Shown piece after piece: positions 8,633-17,575 of a stretch of DNA of 64,000 nucleotides (the stretch's first letter is position 1; every line of letters begins with the position of its first letter). Position numbers and translations under genes: made by a program. The stretch covers positions 1 to 64,000 of the forward strand of contig JABGQM010000022.1 of NCBI GenBank assembly GCA_018648805.1, written 5' to 3'. The DNA is from Verrucomicrobiota bacterium. Its GTDB lineage: Bacteria; Verrucomicrobiota; Kiritimatiellia; UBA8416; JABMPJ01. The notes under the pieces were generated by a model, which was not told the DNA's origin, did no database searches, and saw nothing but the letters and a program-made list of their open reading frames with translations.

Positions 8633-9253
8633 GTGGAATCGAATGCGCAACATTGGGATGATATCTTCGACGCTACCGAAGACGCCCGTCTGGGGTGGTA
8701 TGAGAAGGATGTGGCGCCGACGCTGACGATGCTGGAGATGATTCCCGGGTGGGAAGACGCGACGATATTCCTTTCAGGTGCCGGCACCTCAGTGCTGGCA
8801 GATGCTCTGCTGGCAGCCGGGACGCGGTTGGTTCTGAATGACATCAGTGCTGCGGCGCTGGACCGACTCAAGGAGAGGCTCGGGGATGGAGGCAATGCCA
8901 TGCACTGGCTCTGCCAGGATATATCTCAACCCCTGCCACCCGACCTTCCAGCGATCGATATATGGATTGACCGGGCGGTCCTGCATTTCCTGACGGCCGA
9001 GGAGGAGATCGAAGGCTACTTCAAGAATCTCCGATCCGCCCTGAGAGTCGGGGGGCACGTGTTGCTCGCCGAGTTCTCTAAAGACGGTGCACCGAAATGC
9101 GCCGGGCTGACGCTGCACAGGTACTCGGCAGAGGAGCTGTCGGAGAGAGTGGGCGAGTCATTCAGCCTGGTCTCATGTTTTGACCACACCTATCTCAATC
9201 CAAATGGCGATCCCCGGCCGTACATCTATGCGCTGTACAGAAAGGGCTGCTGA
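8633..9253 (+). CDS. Class I SAM-dependent methyltransferase (TPMT-like)
   Basis: This 206-residue cytosolic methyltransferase has a Rossmann fold. It opens with WDDIFDATEDARLGWYEKD, an N-terminus seen in the small-molecule TPMT/TehB-like group. A degenerate glycine motif I follows (ATIFLSGAGTSVLADALL), then an acidic loop (LNDISAAAL), DIWIDRAVLHFL and the late LAEFSKDG segment. The GTG start follows the cusA stop by three bases, and the gene abuts the CDF gene with no gap, so the three are likely cotranscribed. The substrate is unknown. Methylation of a metal, metalloid or thiol would fit the setting, but no arsenite-type Cys set is present, so that is inference. Confidence 0.8.
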   Translation: MESNAQHWDDIFDATEDARLGWYEKDVAPTLTMLEMIPGWEDATIFLSGAGTSVLADALLAAGTRLVLNDISAAALDRLKERLGDGGNAMHWLCQDISQPLPPDLPAIDIWIDRAVLHFLTAEEEIEGYFKNLRSALRVGGHVLLAEFSKDGAPKCAGLTLHRYSAEELSERVGESFSLVSCFDHTYLNPNGDPRPYIYALYRKGC

Positions 9254-10180
9254 ATGTCGGTTGCGATGAAAGAGTCGGCAGACAAGCACGAACACACGCA
9301 TGACGCAACGGGCATGGCGGAACTCCTTCAGTTTCGAAGCACCCCGCTGAAACGCTTGTGGATGTCATTGGCCATCACTGCCGCCGGGATGGCTGTCGAG
9401 ATTGCGGGAGGGTTACTGACAGGGAGTTTGGCCCTCCTCAGCGATGCCGGGCACATGTTTACGCATGTGTTCGCTCTGGGCATCAGCGCCATCGCTCTCA
9501 AACTCGCGAGCAGCAAACCGTGTCATCATCGCACATTTGGCCTGCTGAGGGCTGAAGTCCTGGCTGCCTACACGAATGCCATATTCCTGTTCGCGGTCAC
9601 GGTTTACATTGTCTATGAGGCGGTCGTACGCCTTCTGAATCCGATCGAGGTCTTGACTCGGGAGATGCTTGTCGTGGCTGCCGTTGGCCTCGCAGTGAAT
9701 ATCGCGAGCATTCTGCTGCTACACGGGTACGGAAAGAACATCGGTATCCGCAGTGCCGTTGTTCACATGATGGCTGACGCCGTATCATCCGTCGCGATCG
9801 TCATTGGAGCACTCATTATGGCGGGCACCGGCTGGACGTGGATCGATCCGCTTCTCAGTATCGGCATTGCCGGCGTGATTCTCCTGTGGGCCTGGGGCCT
9901 GTTCCGGGACACGACGCGCATCCTGATGGAAGTGGCACCCACACACGTCAATACCCACGATGTCGAGCGTTTCGTCGCGGCTGAATTCCCTGAAGTCGAG
10001 GAACTCAACCGAGTCAGAATATGGTCAATTACCGAAGACGTTGTCGTCTTCAGCGCGGCGATCGTCGTGAGACCTTCGGGGGCGCGCGACCTGTCGACGA
10101 TAGCAGATAGGATAGCCGTGAAGCTCAAGACCCGGTTCGGCTTCACGGAATCCACGCTGGAAGTCACAGCTCCCGCATGA
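9254..10180 (+). CDS. Cation diffusion facilitator (CzcD/ZitB-like)
   Basis: This inner-membrane divalent-cation/proton antiporter has 308 residues and six TM helices. A short His-containing N-terminal tail (KHEHTHD) comes first and a cytoplasmic ferredoxin-like domain follows residue 225. The transport site is normally HxxxD in TM2 and HxxxD in TM5. Here TM2 reads SDAGHMFTH (His67-x3-His71) and TM5 reads HMMAD (His171-x3-Asp175), so the TM2 Asp is replaced by His. The ATG begins directly after the methyltransferase stop. It probably exports Zn, Co, Cd or a related ion from the cytoplasm while the RND systems clear the periplasm. Confidence 0.9.
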   Translation: MSVAMKESADKHEHTHDATGMAELLQFRSTPLKRLWMSLAITAAGMAVEIAGGLLTGSLALLSDAGHMFTHVFALGISAIALKLASSKPCHHRTFGLLRAEVLAAYTNAIFLFAVTVYIVYEAVVRLLNPIEVLTREMLVVAAVGLAVNIASILLLHGYGKNIGIRSAVVHMMADAVSSVAIVIGALIMAGTGWTWIDPLLSIGIAGVILLWAWGLFRDTTRILMEVAPTHVNTHDVERFVAAEFPEVEELNRVRIWSITEDVVVFSAAIVVRPSGARDLSTIADRIAVKLKTRFGFTESTLEVTAPA

Positions 10181-10189
10181 GACATGCGC

Positions 10190-10406
10190 GCGTCGCGTGC
10201 GGGCCTGCCTCATGACCACCGCCACGACCATCCTGGCCCTGCTGCCCGTGCTCACGTCGGTAGGGCGGGGGAGTGATGTCATGGTGCCGATGGCCATCCC
10301 TTCCTTCGGCGGGATGCTGATCGAAGTCATCACCATGTTGGTTGTGCCGGTATTGTACTGCTGGCTACAGGAGATCAGACTGGGATCTACCAGTCGTCCG
10401 TCCTGA
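10190..10406 (+). pseudogene. cusA 3' fragment (duplicated remnant)
   Basis: The first 195 bases are identical to part of the 3' end of cusA, encoding a piece of the last membrane helices (from MRACLMTTATT to CWLQEIRLG). The frame then runs into unrelated sequence and stops after SSTSRPS-like residues. It lacks everything before TM11-12 and has no ribosome site, so it cannot make a pump. It is best read as debris from duplication or recombination that also placed the methyltransferase and CDF genes here. Confidence 0.88.
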
Positions 10407-10522
10407 ACGGCGAGGCGGGCAGACCTTCGCGTTTGTAGAGGTTGCAGCCATCCGTGAAGCGTCACTATTCGTGCTTTCGGGGGTTGTTGAACGGTGACTG
10501 GAATGGTACTGTATTGTCTGTT

Positions 10523-10981
10523 GTGAATGCACCCCACAGAACTATACGAATCGCGATGGCCGGCTGGATGAGCCTGGTTGTGCTCTGTTCCGGCGTGAGC
10601 GGTATGGTGCTCTGCATCGGCGCGGATGGCCACGTGGCACTCGAGAGTGATCATGCCGGTCACTGCCACCCCCATGAACACGATAGCCAGCACGAGGACC
10701 CGCACAATGAACGCGCATGCGCAGATCTTGATCTGACAGCGGCGGGGTGCGTAGGCGATGACTGTGTGGACGTGGGGCTCGCCAGTGAGGGGGTTCTGCC
10801 GTTGGTGCAGAAGGGCCGTTTCGGTACCCGCAACGGCTCCTCATTCAGCCCGCTGACGCTGTCACAACATGTTGCCTCGCTGCCTGCTCTACGTGACGCT
10901 CGACCCGGGTCTCACTATCTCGACACGGGCGGACATGCTTCTGCCCTGAAAGCACAACGCACAGTCGTGCTGCGTATCTGA
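10523..10981 (+). CDS. Exported His-rich hypothetical protein
   Basis: No family is recognised. From the GTG used here the product is 152 residues. It has one hydrophobic segment (MAGWMSLVVLCSGVSGMVLCIG) that looks like a signal peptide or anchor. A His/Asp/Cys-rich patch follows (HAGHCHPHEHDSQHEDPHNE), then four more Cys and a low-complexity tail. The frame is open back to a TTG at 10442; an ATG at 10556 is also possible, and none has a strong ribosome site. Its place directly ahead of a second RND operon suggests periplasmic metal buffering or sensing. This is inferred from composition and position. Confidence 0.6.
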   Translation: MNAPHRTIRIAMAGWMSLVVLCSGVSGMVLCIGADGHVALESDHAGHCHPHEHDSQHEDPHNERACADLDLTAAGCVGDDCVDVGLASEGVLPLVQKGRFGTRNGSSFSPLTLSQHVASLPALRDARPGSHYLDTGGHASALKAQRTVVLRI

Positions 10982-11031
10982 CCTTTCCTTCTCCCTTGGC
11001 TTGGCTCTTGCGGGCGAGGACTCTCCTTATC

Positions 11032-11116
11032 TTGCGGCCCGCGGCGGAGCGCGGTCCCTACCAGGGGAGCCCCTACCAACAGCCAGGTAGGGCCCGCGCT
11101 CCGTCGCGGGCCGCAA
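11032..11116. repeat. Palindromic repeat element
   Basis: TTGCGGCCCGCGGCGGAGCG at the left and CGCTCCGTCGCGGGCCGCAA at the right are near-perfect inverted copies. An inner GGTCCCTACC/GGTAGGG pair extends the stem. It lies between the His-rich gene and the second outer-membrane gene and is unrelated in sequence to the palindrome at 1401. It could fold as a long RNA hairpin; no T-run marks it as a classical terminator. Confidence 0.7.
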
Positions 11117-11164
11117 CCACCGAGAATATTCCAGACTTTTAACGAATCATAAACGGAGCACACA

Positions 11165-12535
11165 ATGAGACGACGACACATGTACAGACAAGCCGGGCTG
11201 TGGGCGTTACTGGCCCTAGCTGGCGGCTGTGCCTCAACCGCACAGCACCCACGACTGCCGACCCCGCGTCCGCTGGCCGCACACTACGAAAGCAGCCTCG
11301 ATCGTGAGGCTGACGCGGCGAGGACCCCTCCGGTGGAGGGTCTACTGACTCTAGACCAGGCATTGGCCTTGGCACTGATGCACAACCCGTCGCTCGCAGC
11401 GTTCGCCTACGATGTGCGCGCCGCGGAGGCGCTCAGGCTGCAGGCCGGGCGCCTGATCAATCCGCAGGTGGAGTTGGAAATCGAAGAGTACGACCGCGAT
11501 GGCGCAGGCATTGAGTCATCCGAAACGGTCGTCGGACTTACACAATGGATCGAGCTGGGTGGCAAGCGTCACTGGCGCACACGCGTGGCGGAAGCCCGGG
11601 GGGAGCTGAAAGGATGGGACTACGAGCGGCAGCGCCTCGATGTATTCAGTCAGACGGCCCAGCGTGTTGTGGGCGTGATCGCGGCGCAACGCCGATTGAC
11701 CCTTGCGGAATCCACCGTGGAGCTGGCGGAACAAACCAACCACGCCGTAACCGAACGTGTCAAGGCGGGTAAGGAACCTCCGCTGCAGGCATCCAAGGCT
11801 GCCGCCGAGCTGGAGATGGTGCGGCTGAATGCTTTAGAGGCGACAAGCGGTCTTGAACTGGCGCGCCTGGCTCTGGCGGCGATGTGGGGCGCCGACGAGG
11901 CGTCGTTCGAGGCTGTGGCTGGTGATACGGACCGCACGCTGGACGCGGTTCCTGCTTTGGCGACATTGAAGTCGCGCTTGGCCATGAACCCGGAACTGGC
12001 GCGCTGGGATTCCGAGATCAGCCTGCGCCAGGCGGCCTTGCGTTCGGCACGGACAGCACGCGTACCGGATCTGAAGGCTGCGCTACGATATGCGCAGTAT
12101 GAAGAGGATGGCACGGACGCCTTTTCGTTTGGCGTGACGGTGAAGCTGCCGATTTTCGATCGCAACCAGGGCGGTGTCGCAGCGGCGGCGTTGGCTTTGG
12201 AGCAGGCTGAGGTGGAGCGCGAGGCAACCGCGCTCCAATTGGGCGGCGCCTTGACCGAGGCCCATGCCGCCCTTGCACTGGCGCAGCAGCGCGTTGATGC
12301 GTTGCGCACCAAGGTGGTGCCGGCCATGCAGAGCGCGTTCGACGGGGCGGCGGAAGGATACCGCCAAGGCAAGTTCGGTTTTCTCGAAATGCTCGACGCG
12401 CAGCGGCGGCTCATCGAGACAAACGAAAGACTGCTCGACGCGTGGCGTGACCACCGATCTGCACAAATCACTATTAACAGAATTGCGGGCCCGGCTGTCG
12501 AAGTCGATCCGCTACTTGAACAGGAGAAGCACTGA
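11165..12535 (+). CDS. CzcC-like outer-membrane efflux lipoprotein
   Basis: This is the outer-membrane channel of the second tripartite metal exporter, 456 residues, OEP/TolC family. A lipoprotein signal peptide ends in the lipobox LAGGC, with Cys22 as the lipidation site. Two OEP halves follow; LTLDQALALALMHNPSLAAF opens the first and FGFLEMLDAQRRLIETNERL ends the second. GGAG seven bases upstream supports the ATG. The stop overlaps the adaptor start as TGATG. Unlike the first TolC gene, its C-terminus is not altered by a repeat. Confidence 0.9.
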   Translation: MRRRHMYRQAGLWALLALAGGCASTAQHPRLPTPRPLAAHYESSLDREADAARTPPVEGLLTLDQALALALMHNPSLAAFAYDVRAAEALRLQAGRLINPQVELEIEEYDRDGAGIESSETVVGLTQWIELGGKRHWRTRVAEARGELKGWDYERQRLDVFSQTAQRVVGVIAAQRRLTLAESTVELAEQTNHAVTERVKAGKEPPLQASKAAAELEMVRLNALEATSGLELARLALAAMWGADEASFEAVAGDTDRTLDAVPALATLKSRLAMNPELARWDSEISLRQAALRSARTARVPDLKAALRYAQYEEDGTDAFSFGVTVKLPIFDRNQGGVAAAALALEQAEVEREATALQLGGALTEAHAALALAQQRVDALRTKVVPAMQSAFDGAAEGYRQGKFGFLEMLDAQRRLIETNERLLDAWRDHRSAQITINRIAGPAVEVDPLLEQEKH

Positions 12536-14103
12536 TGAACATCACGAAACATATCCATTTATTCTCGATGCGAACCCGGCAGACGCTCGCCGTCATGGCT
12601 GCACTGCTGATGGGGGGGCTCACGGTGCCCGGCGCCGAAGAGGGCCACGAAGGCCACGCGCACGCCGAGGGCGATAGCGCGCCGCCGCGGGTGACCGTAA
12701 CGCGCGAGCAGGTGGCCCGCTTGGGAATCAAGACCGCTGTGGCGGCCAAGGGGACCATTCATCGCGAGGTGCGCGTTCCGGGCGAAGTGCTTGTTGATGC
12801 GGACCGACTCTCGCATGTCGTGCCGCGCGCTCCGGGCGTGGTGCGCGAGGTCGTGAAGACCGTGGGGGATCACGTCGCTGCGGGCGACGTACTGGCGTGG
12901 ATTGAGAGTGGCGAACTGGCGAAGGCAAAGCTCGATTTCTATGCGAAGGAAGCCGAGGTGTCCTGCTGCGAGATTGAGCTGCCTCGTGCCGAGGCCATCT
13001 TCAACAATGTGTCGAAGCTCATCGCATTGCTGAAGAGTGGACCGGATGTCGGGGAAGAGGCTATCCGCGAGCTGGACGGCCTTGAGATGGGCCGCTACCG
13101 GGGAACGCTGCTCGTGGCCGAGGCCAAGCATCATGCGGCCCGGCGCGTTTATGAGCGCGAGCTGGAGCTGCGTAAGAAGGACATCAGTAGCGAGCAGGAT
13201 CTGCTTGCAGCCGAGACAAGCCTGAAACAGGCGCGGGCCGGTTTTCTGGGCGCCTTGGATACGGCGCGCTACGAAACATTCATTGCCTTCACCGAGGCAA
13301 TCAATGTGCGACAGGTGGCCGTGTTTGACGCGGTGGCGGCGGAGCAGGAGCTTCGGCTGAAGGGGGCGGATGACAGCATGGTGAAGGCGTTACGCGACTT
13401 GGTGCCGAAGGGACCCAGTCTCGTGCCCTGTGCGTGCCCCGACCCGGAGTGCGGGGCCGTGAAGATTCCGGCCGTACGCGAAGCGCTGGGCGGCGACGAG
13501 CGGTTCGCGTGGTACGCGCTGCGTGCGCCCTTTGCGGGCGCTATTATTGACAAGCACATAGCTTTGGGTGAATCCATTGACGCATCCTCAGAGGTGTTCA
13601 CGGTGGCAGATCTGTCGAGCGTGTGGGTGGATCTGGCGGTCAGCCAAGCGGCCATCCCCCTGGTTGGGGAGGGGCATGCGGTCACCATCCGTCTGCCGGA
13701 CGGCGGTGCGGTGGAAGGAAAGATCGATTTCGTATCGCCACTGGTGGAAGCGAGTACGCGCACGGCACTGGCACGGGTGGTCGTTGACAATCGCGAGGGT
13801 CGCGCCCGGCCCGGTAGCTTCATTGAGGCGGTAATCCATGCGCCATCGGAGGATGAATCGATCCTCATTCCCGCGTCTAGTGTGCAGCTTGTGCACGATC
13901 ACCCCTCTGTCTTTGTCTGGTGTGACGGGGCCTTCGAAGTGCGCGAGATTGAGACAGGCGCCGAGGACAGCAGTCGTGTGGCCGTTACCCGCGGCTTGGC
14001 GGTGGGCGAGAAAGTGGCGGCAGAAAACGCCTTTCATCTTAAGGCGGCATACATCAAGTCCAGCCGCGGCGAGCAGGGCGCGCACGCCGGGCATTCTCAC
14101 TGA
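12535..14103 (+). CDS. CzcB-like periplasmic adaptor with His-rich termini
   Basis: This is the membrane-fusion subunit of the second RND exporter, 522 residues. It has an N-terminal signal/anchor (LAVMAALLMGGLTVPGAE). A His-rich EEGHEGHAHAEGD stretch follows, then lipoyl/barrel-sandwich and alpha-hairpin segments; the hairpin is long, about residues 130-260. A small Cys cluster (VPCACPDPECGAV) comes near 300, then a beta-barrel and a membrane-proximal domain. It ends GAHAGHSH. His tags at both ends and the Cys cluster suggest capture of Zn, Co, Cd or Cu in the periplasm. It is coupled to the channel gene and followed 17 bases later by the pump. Confidence 0.88.
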   Translation: MNITKHIHLFSMRTRQTLAVMAALLMGGLTVPGAEEGHEGHAHAEGDSAPPRVTVTREQVARLGIKTAVAAKGTIHREVRVPGEVLVDADRLSHVVPRAPGVVREVVKTVGDHVAAGDVLAWIESGELAKAKLDFYAKEAEVSCCEIELPRAEAIFNNVSKLIALLKSGPDVGEEAIRELDGLEMGRYRGTLLVAEAKHHAARRVYERELELRKKDISSEQDLLAAETSLKQARAGFLGALDTARYETFIAFTEAINVRQVAVFDAVAAEQELRLKGADDSMVKALRDLVPKGPSLVPCACPDPECGAVKIPAVREALGGDERFAWYALRAPFAGAIIDKHIALGESIDASSEVFTVADLSSVWVDLAVSQAAIPLVGEGHAVTIRLPDGGAVEGKIDFVSPLVEASTRTALARVVVDNREGRARPGSFIEAVIHAPSEDESILIPASSVQLVHDHPSVFVWCDGAFEVREIETGAEDSSRVAVTRGLAVGEKVAAENAFHLKAAYIKSSRGEQGAHAGHSH

Positions 14104-14120
14104 GCTTGGGAGAAAGAATC

Positions 14121-17100
14121 ATGATTGAAAAACTTATAGCTCTAGGGCTGCGGCACAAACTGCTGGCCTTTCTTATGACCGTTGCGGTCTGTGCACTCGG
14201 TATTGCGTCGGTGCTGCGGCTGTCGATTGATGCCTTTCCGGACATCAGCCCCAACCTGGTGCAGGTGTTTGCCGAAGTGGACGGGATGGCCACCGAGGAG
14301 GTGGAGCAACTCGTAACGCGGCCGACCGAAACGGCGATGCGGAGTATACCGGGCGTGAAACTGATCCGCTCGCTCTCCTCGCTTGGGCTGTCGACCGTCA
14401 ATGTCTACTTCGAAGACGAGGTGGATATCTACCGTGCCCGCCAGCTTGTATCCGAGAGGCTCAAGACCGCTGAAGGGAGCATTCCTGAGGGAGTGGACAT
14501 GCCGCATGGCCTCGAGATGGGGCCGGTGGCGAGTGGGATGGGCAAGATCCTGGCGTACTACATCGATGGCGGTGGGCAGGCGCTGACGGAGATCAGAACG
14601 ACGCACGAATGGGTCGTGAAACGTGGGCTGGAAACCGTCCCCGGCGTGGCGAAAGTCATCAGCCAGGGCGGACACCTGCGTCAGTATGAGGTGCAACTGT
14701 CGCCTGAAAAACTTCTTGCCCATGGGCTGACGGTTTCGAATGTAGGCGACGCACTCAGGCTGAACAACGCCAATGTCGGCGCCGGCATCATTACCCGGGG
14801 CAGCGAAGAGTTGATTGTCCGGACATTGGGACGGGTCGGGACGGTCGACGGCATTGGGAACACGGTGGTCAAGACCCTCAACGGGAAACCGGTGCTGGTT
14901 AAAGATCTCGGAAGCGTTGGCCTGGGCAAGGCGTTTCGGCGGGGCGTGGCGATTCTTGACGGAGAATCGGAGGTCGTGCTGGGTGGGGTCTACAAACTCC
15001 ACGGGGCGAACTCGTTTGAGGTAATCCAGTCGCTGCAGGCCCGCATTGAGGAGATCAACCAGACCCTCCCTTCCGGCATGCGCATTGTGACCTACTATGA
15101 CCAGTCGGATCTCGTGGCGGGTAGTATACGGACGGTACGAAATGCACTATTGCTGGGCCTCGTTCTGATTTCGGCTGTTGCGTTCGCTTTTCTGGGTAAC
15201 CTGAGGAATGCCCTGATCATGGTATGCTCGCTTCCGTTTGCGGTTCTCTTCGGTCTCTTCCTTATGGAACGAGCGGGGATTCCCGGGGATCTGATCTCCT
15301 TTGGCGGCATGGCGATTGCGCTGGGCATGATCATTGATGCGGCCATCATCATGGTGGAGAAGTTGCAGACCACCGCTGCTGCCGCCGAGGGTGGGCGCGC
15401 GGATGATCACGGACTTCTGGCTGCCGCGCAGGAGGTGGGTCGACCGATCGTGTTTGCTGTGGCGGTTGTGGCGATCGTCTTTCTGCCGATCTTTACGCTT
15501 GGAGAGATCGAGGGGAAGATGTTCCGGCCGCTTGCGTTTGCCGTCGTGGCGACCATGGCCGGTTCCCTGATATACGCCCTGCTCATCGCGCCCATCTTCT
15601 TCCGGATTATGCATCGCATGGGGGGCTCGCGTTCCGCAAACGCTCCCGGCCGCTTTCTGAAGCCGTGCCTGGACCGCTACGAGACGATGGTAAGAGCGGT
15701 CTTGCAGCGACGCCGTGCACTCGTGGTTGCGGTCCTGCTGCTCGTAGGCGGCGGGGGGATCGGCTTCTTGCAGTTGGGCGGCGAGTTTGTGCCCTCGCTG
15801 CAGGAGGGCACAATCAACTGCTATGCGTACATGAATCCCAACGTCTCACTTGACGAGATCAGTCGGGTATGTGCGGAGATCTCACGGACGGGTAGCGATA
15901 TCCCTGAGATCAAGAACATCATTGCTGACATCGGCTATGGTGAAGTCGGTCCGCACATGCACCACACCAACTACGGCTGCATTACGATCACATTGGAGCC
16001 GCGCGGGTTCTGGCGACGAGGGCGTAGCCAGGAGGAGGTCGTCGCCTTGCTCGACGAGCGGCTGGGAGACAGGCTTGGCGTGGCGATCGGTTTCTCTCAG
16101 CCCATTGCCCACGAGGTGGATGGCCTGATTGCCGGCTCCGGCGCACAGGTCGTCATCAAGGTCTTTGGGGATGACATGGCGACGCTCAAGCGACTGGCGG
16201 GTGAGGTCGAACACGTCGTGGCCGATGTGGAGGGCGTTGCCGACCTGCGCGTCGAGCAGACCGACGGTCAGACGCAGATGCAGATCGTCCTGAACAGTGA
16301 GCAGTTGGCACGTCATGGACTGAACAAGCATGAGGTGCAGGCACTGGTCCACCAGGCACTGACCGGCGACGTTGCCGGCGAGGTGTTTGAAGGTGAGATT
16401 GCATCCCGGATTCTCGTGCGCCTCGACGACCGTTACCAGGAGGACCGCGCGCCATTGGCCGACCTGCTGGTTCTGACACCCTCGGGCTCACACGTCCCGC
16501 TGGGAAGCCTGTCAACGACCCGCACCGTGACCGGGTTGCGGCAGATCAGCAGGGAGAACACCCAGCGCTATATCTCCGTGCAGTGCAACGTGCGTGGGCG
16601 TGATGTAGGCTCCTTCGTGCGTGACGCGCGCAACGCGGTGGCAAACGCCGGCATCCTGCCTGCGGGCTACCGGGCAGACTGGGGGGGGCAGTTTGAGCTT
16701 CAGCAGGCCGCCAACCAGCGGCTTGCGGTCGTCATCCCCGTCACACTCGCGCTTGTGTTGGCCATGCTGTACGGTCTCTTCAACTCGGTTCCGCTCACGC
16801 TGCTGATCATGTTGAATGTGCCCCTGGCACTCGTAGGTGGCATCCTGGGGCTGGTCGTGTTTGGTGAAAACATCAGCATTCCGTCCTCGATCGGATTCAT
16901 TGCGCTGTTCGGTATTGCGCTGACTGACGCCGTGGTTCTGGTCTCGCGGATTGAGCGCGTCAGGCAGGATGGGCTGGATCTGGTCGAAGCGATTGTCTCA
17001 GGATGTCGCACCAAGTTCAGGCCCGTTCTCATGACCACGCTCACGACGGCGCTCGGCCTGCTGCCGCTGATTATGGCTGGAGGTACAGGGTCGGAGGTCC

Positions 17101-17249
17101 AGCGCCCCTTGGCCATCGTGGTGGTTTTCGGGTTGGCGACCTCCACTGTCGTTACGCTTTTCGCGATTCCGGCCGCCTATCTGTGGCTTGAGGGCAGGAA
17201 ATCGCCTGCCGCAGGAGAAAACAGCAAAATACAAACAGGAGGAGAATAG
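14121..17249 (+). CDS. CzcA/CusA-like heavy-metal RND efflux pump
   Basis: This 1042-residue HME-RND transporter is the usual length for the family. The ATG at 14121 follows a GGGAGA ribosome site; an in-frame TTG five codons earlier is less likely. TM4 reads ALGMIIDAAIIMVEK, with the relay Asp and Glu present but without the first Asp of the CzcA DFG motif, so it is more Cus-like there. In the cleft, FVPSLQEGTINCYAYMNP and GPHMHHTNYG replace the CusA Met-triad segments. The porter segment IKVFGDDM is standard. Substrate cannot be settled from sequence; a divalent cation such as Zn, Co or Cd is reasonable given the His-rich partners. Confidence 0.9.
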   Translation: MIEKLIALGLRHKLLAFLMTVAVCALGIASVLRLSIDAFPDISPNLVQVFAEVDGMATEEVEQLVTRPTETAMRSIPGVKLIRSLSSLGLSTVNVYFEDEVDIYRARQLVSERLKTAEGSIPEGVDMPHGLEMGPVASGMGKILAYYIDGGGQALTEIRTTHEWVVKRGLETVPGVAKVISQGGHLRQYEVQLSPEKLLAHGLTVSNVGDALRLNNANVGAGIITRGSEELIVRTLGRVGTVDGIGNTVVKTLNGKPVLVKDLGSVGLGKAFRRGVAILDGESEVVLGGVYKLHGANSFEVIQSLQARIEEINQTLPSGMRIVTYYDQSDLVAGSIRTVRNALLLGLVLISAVAFAFLGNLRNALIMVCSLPFAVLFGLFLMERAGIPGDLISFGGMAIALGMIIDAAIIMVEKLQTTAAAAEGGRADDHGLLAAAQEVGRPIVFAVAVVAIVFLPIFTLGEIEGKMFRPLAFAVVATMAGSLIYALLIAPIFFRIMHRMGGSRSANAPGRFLKPCLDRYETMVRAVLQRRRALVVAVLLLVGGGGIGFLQLGGEFVPSLQEGTINCYAYMNPNVSLDEISRVCAEISRTGSDIPEIKNIIADIGYGEVGPHMHHTNYGCITITLEPRGFWRRGRSQEEVVALLDERLGDRLGVAIGFSQPIAHEVDGLIAGSGAQVVIKVFGDDMATLKRLAGEVEHVVADVEGVADLRVEQTDGQTQMQIVLNSEQLARHGLNKHEVQALVHQALTGDVAGEVFEGEIASRILVRLDDRYQEDRAPLADLLVLTPSGSHVPLGSLSTTRTVTGLRQISRENTQRYISVQCNVRGRDVGSFVRDARNAVANAGILPAGYRADWGGQFELQQAANQRLAVVIPVTLALVLAMLYGLFNSVPLTLLIMLNVPLALVGGILGLVVFGENISIPSSIGFIALFGIALTDAVVLVSRIERVRQDGLDLVEAIVSGCRTKFRPVLMTTLTTALGLLPLIMAGGTGSEVQRPLAIVVVFGLATSTVVTLFAIPAAYLWLEGRKSPAAGENSKIQTGGE

Positions 17250-17251
17250 GA

Positions 17252-17458
17252 ATGAAGCAGATCTTTACGTTGATTATGGGAATCATGATCGTGGTCGGCC
17301 TTGGCACCGGTTGTGGCAAGGCTGACAAGTCGGCCGAGACCAGCCCCGAGGCCGAGAAAGAGCAGTGGGAGCCGGAAAGTATCCCCGTGCCTGAAGGACA
17401 CAGCGCAGATGATGGCCACGACCACAGCGGTCATGACCATAGCGCTCACGCAGACTGA
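17252..17458 (+). CDS. Small His-rich lipoprotein
   Basis: This 68-residue protein has a lipoprotein signal peptide ending at a GLGTGC lipobox (Cys21). A Glu-rich middle follows, then a C-terminal His/Asp cluster (EGHSADDGHDHSGHDHSAHAD). An AGGAGG ribosome site precedes the ATG, and the gap to the RND pump gene is two bases, so it is the last gene of that operon. It has no enzyme motif. It most likely sits on a membrane surface in the periplasm and binds metal for hand-off to the adaptor. No named family is recognised. Confidence 0.75.
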   Translation: MKQIFTLIMGIMIVVGLGTGCGKADKSAETSPEAEKEQWEPESIPVPEGHSADDGHDHSGHDHSAHAD

Positions 17459-17575
17459 CCCCGTGGGCTCTGCCTGAGCTTGTGGGGGCTGGCGCCTTCG
17501 GTTGCGACATCGCAGAAGGAGTAGCCAGCACGAATACTATGGGTACCTGAAGATGTTGCTCATTGGCTCGGTTCA

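Noticed and set aside
8633..9253. ArsM-type arsenite methyltransferase
   Set aside because: The conserved Cys set of ArsM is missing; only a general class I methyltransferase is supported.
10197..10406. Short gene coding for a 69-residue membrane protein
   Set aside because: It is an exact piece of the cusA 3' end and is treated as a pseudogene fragment.
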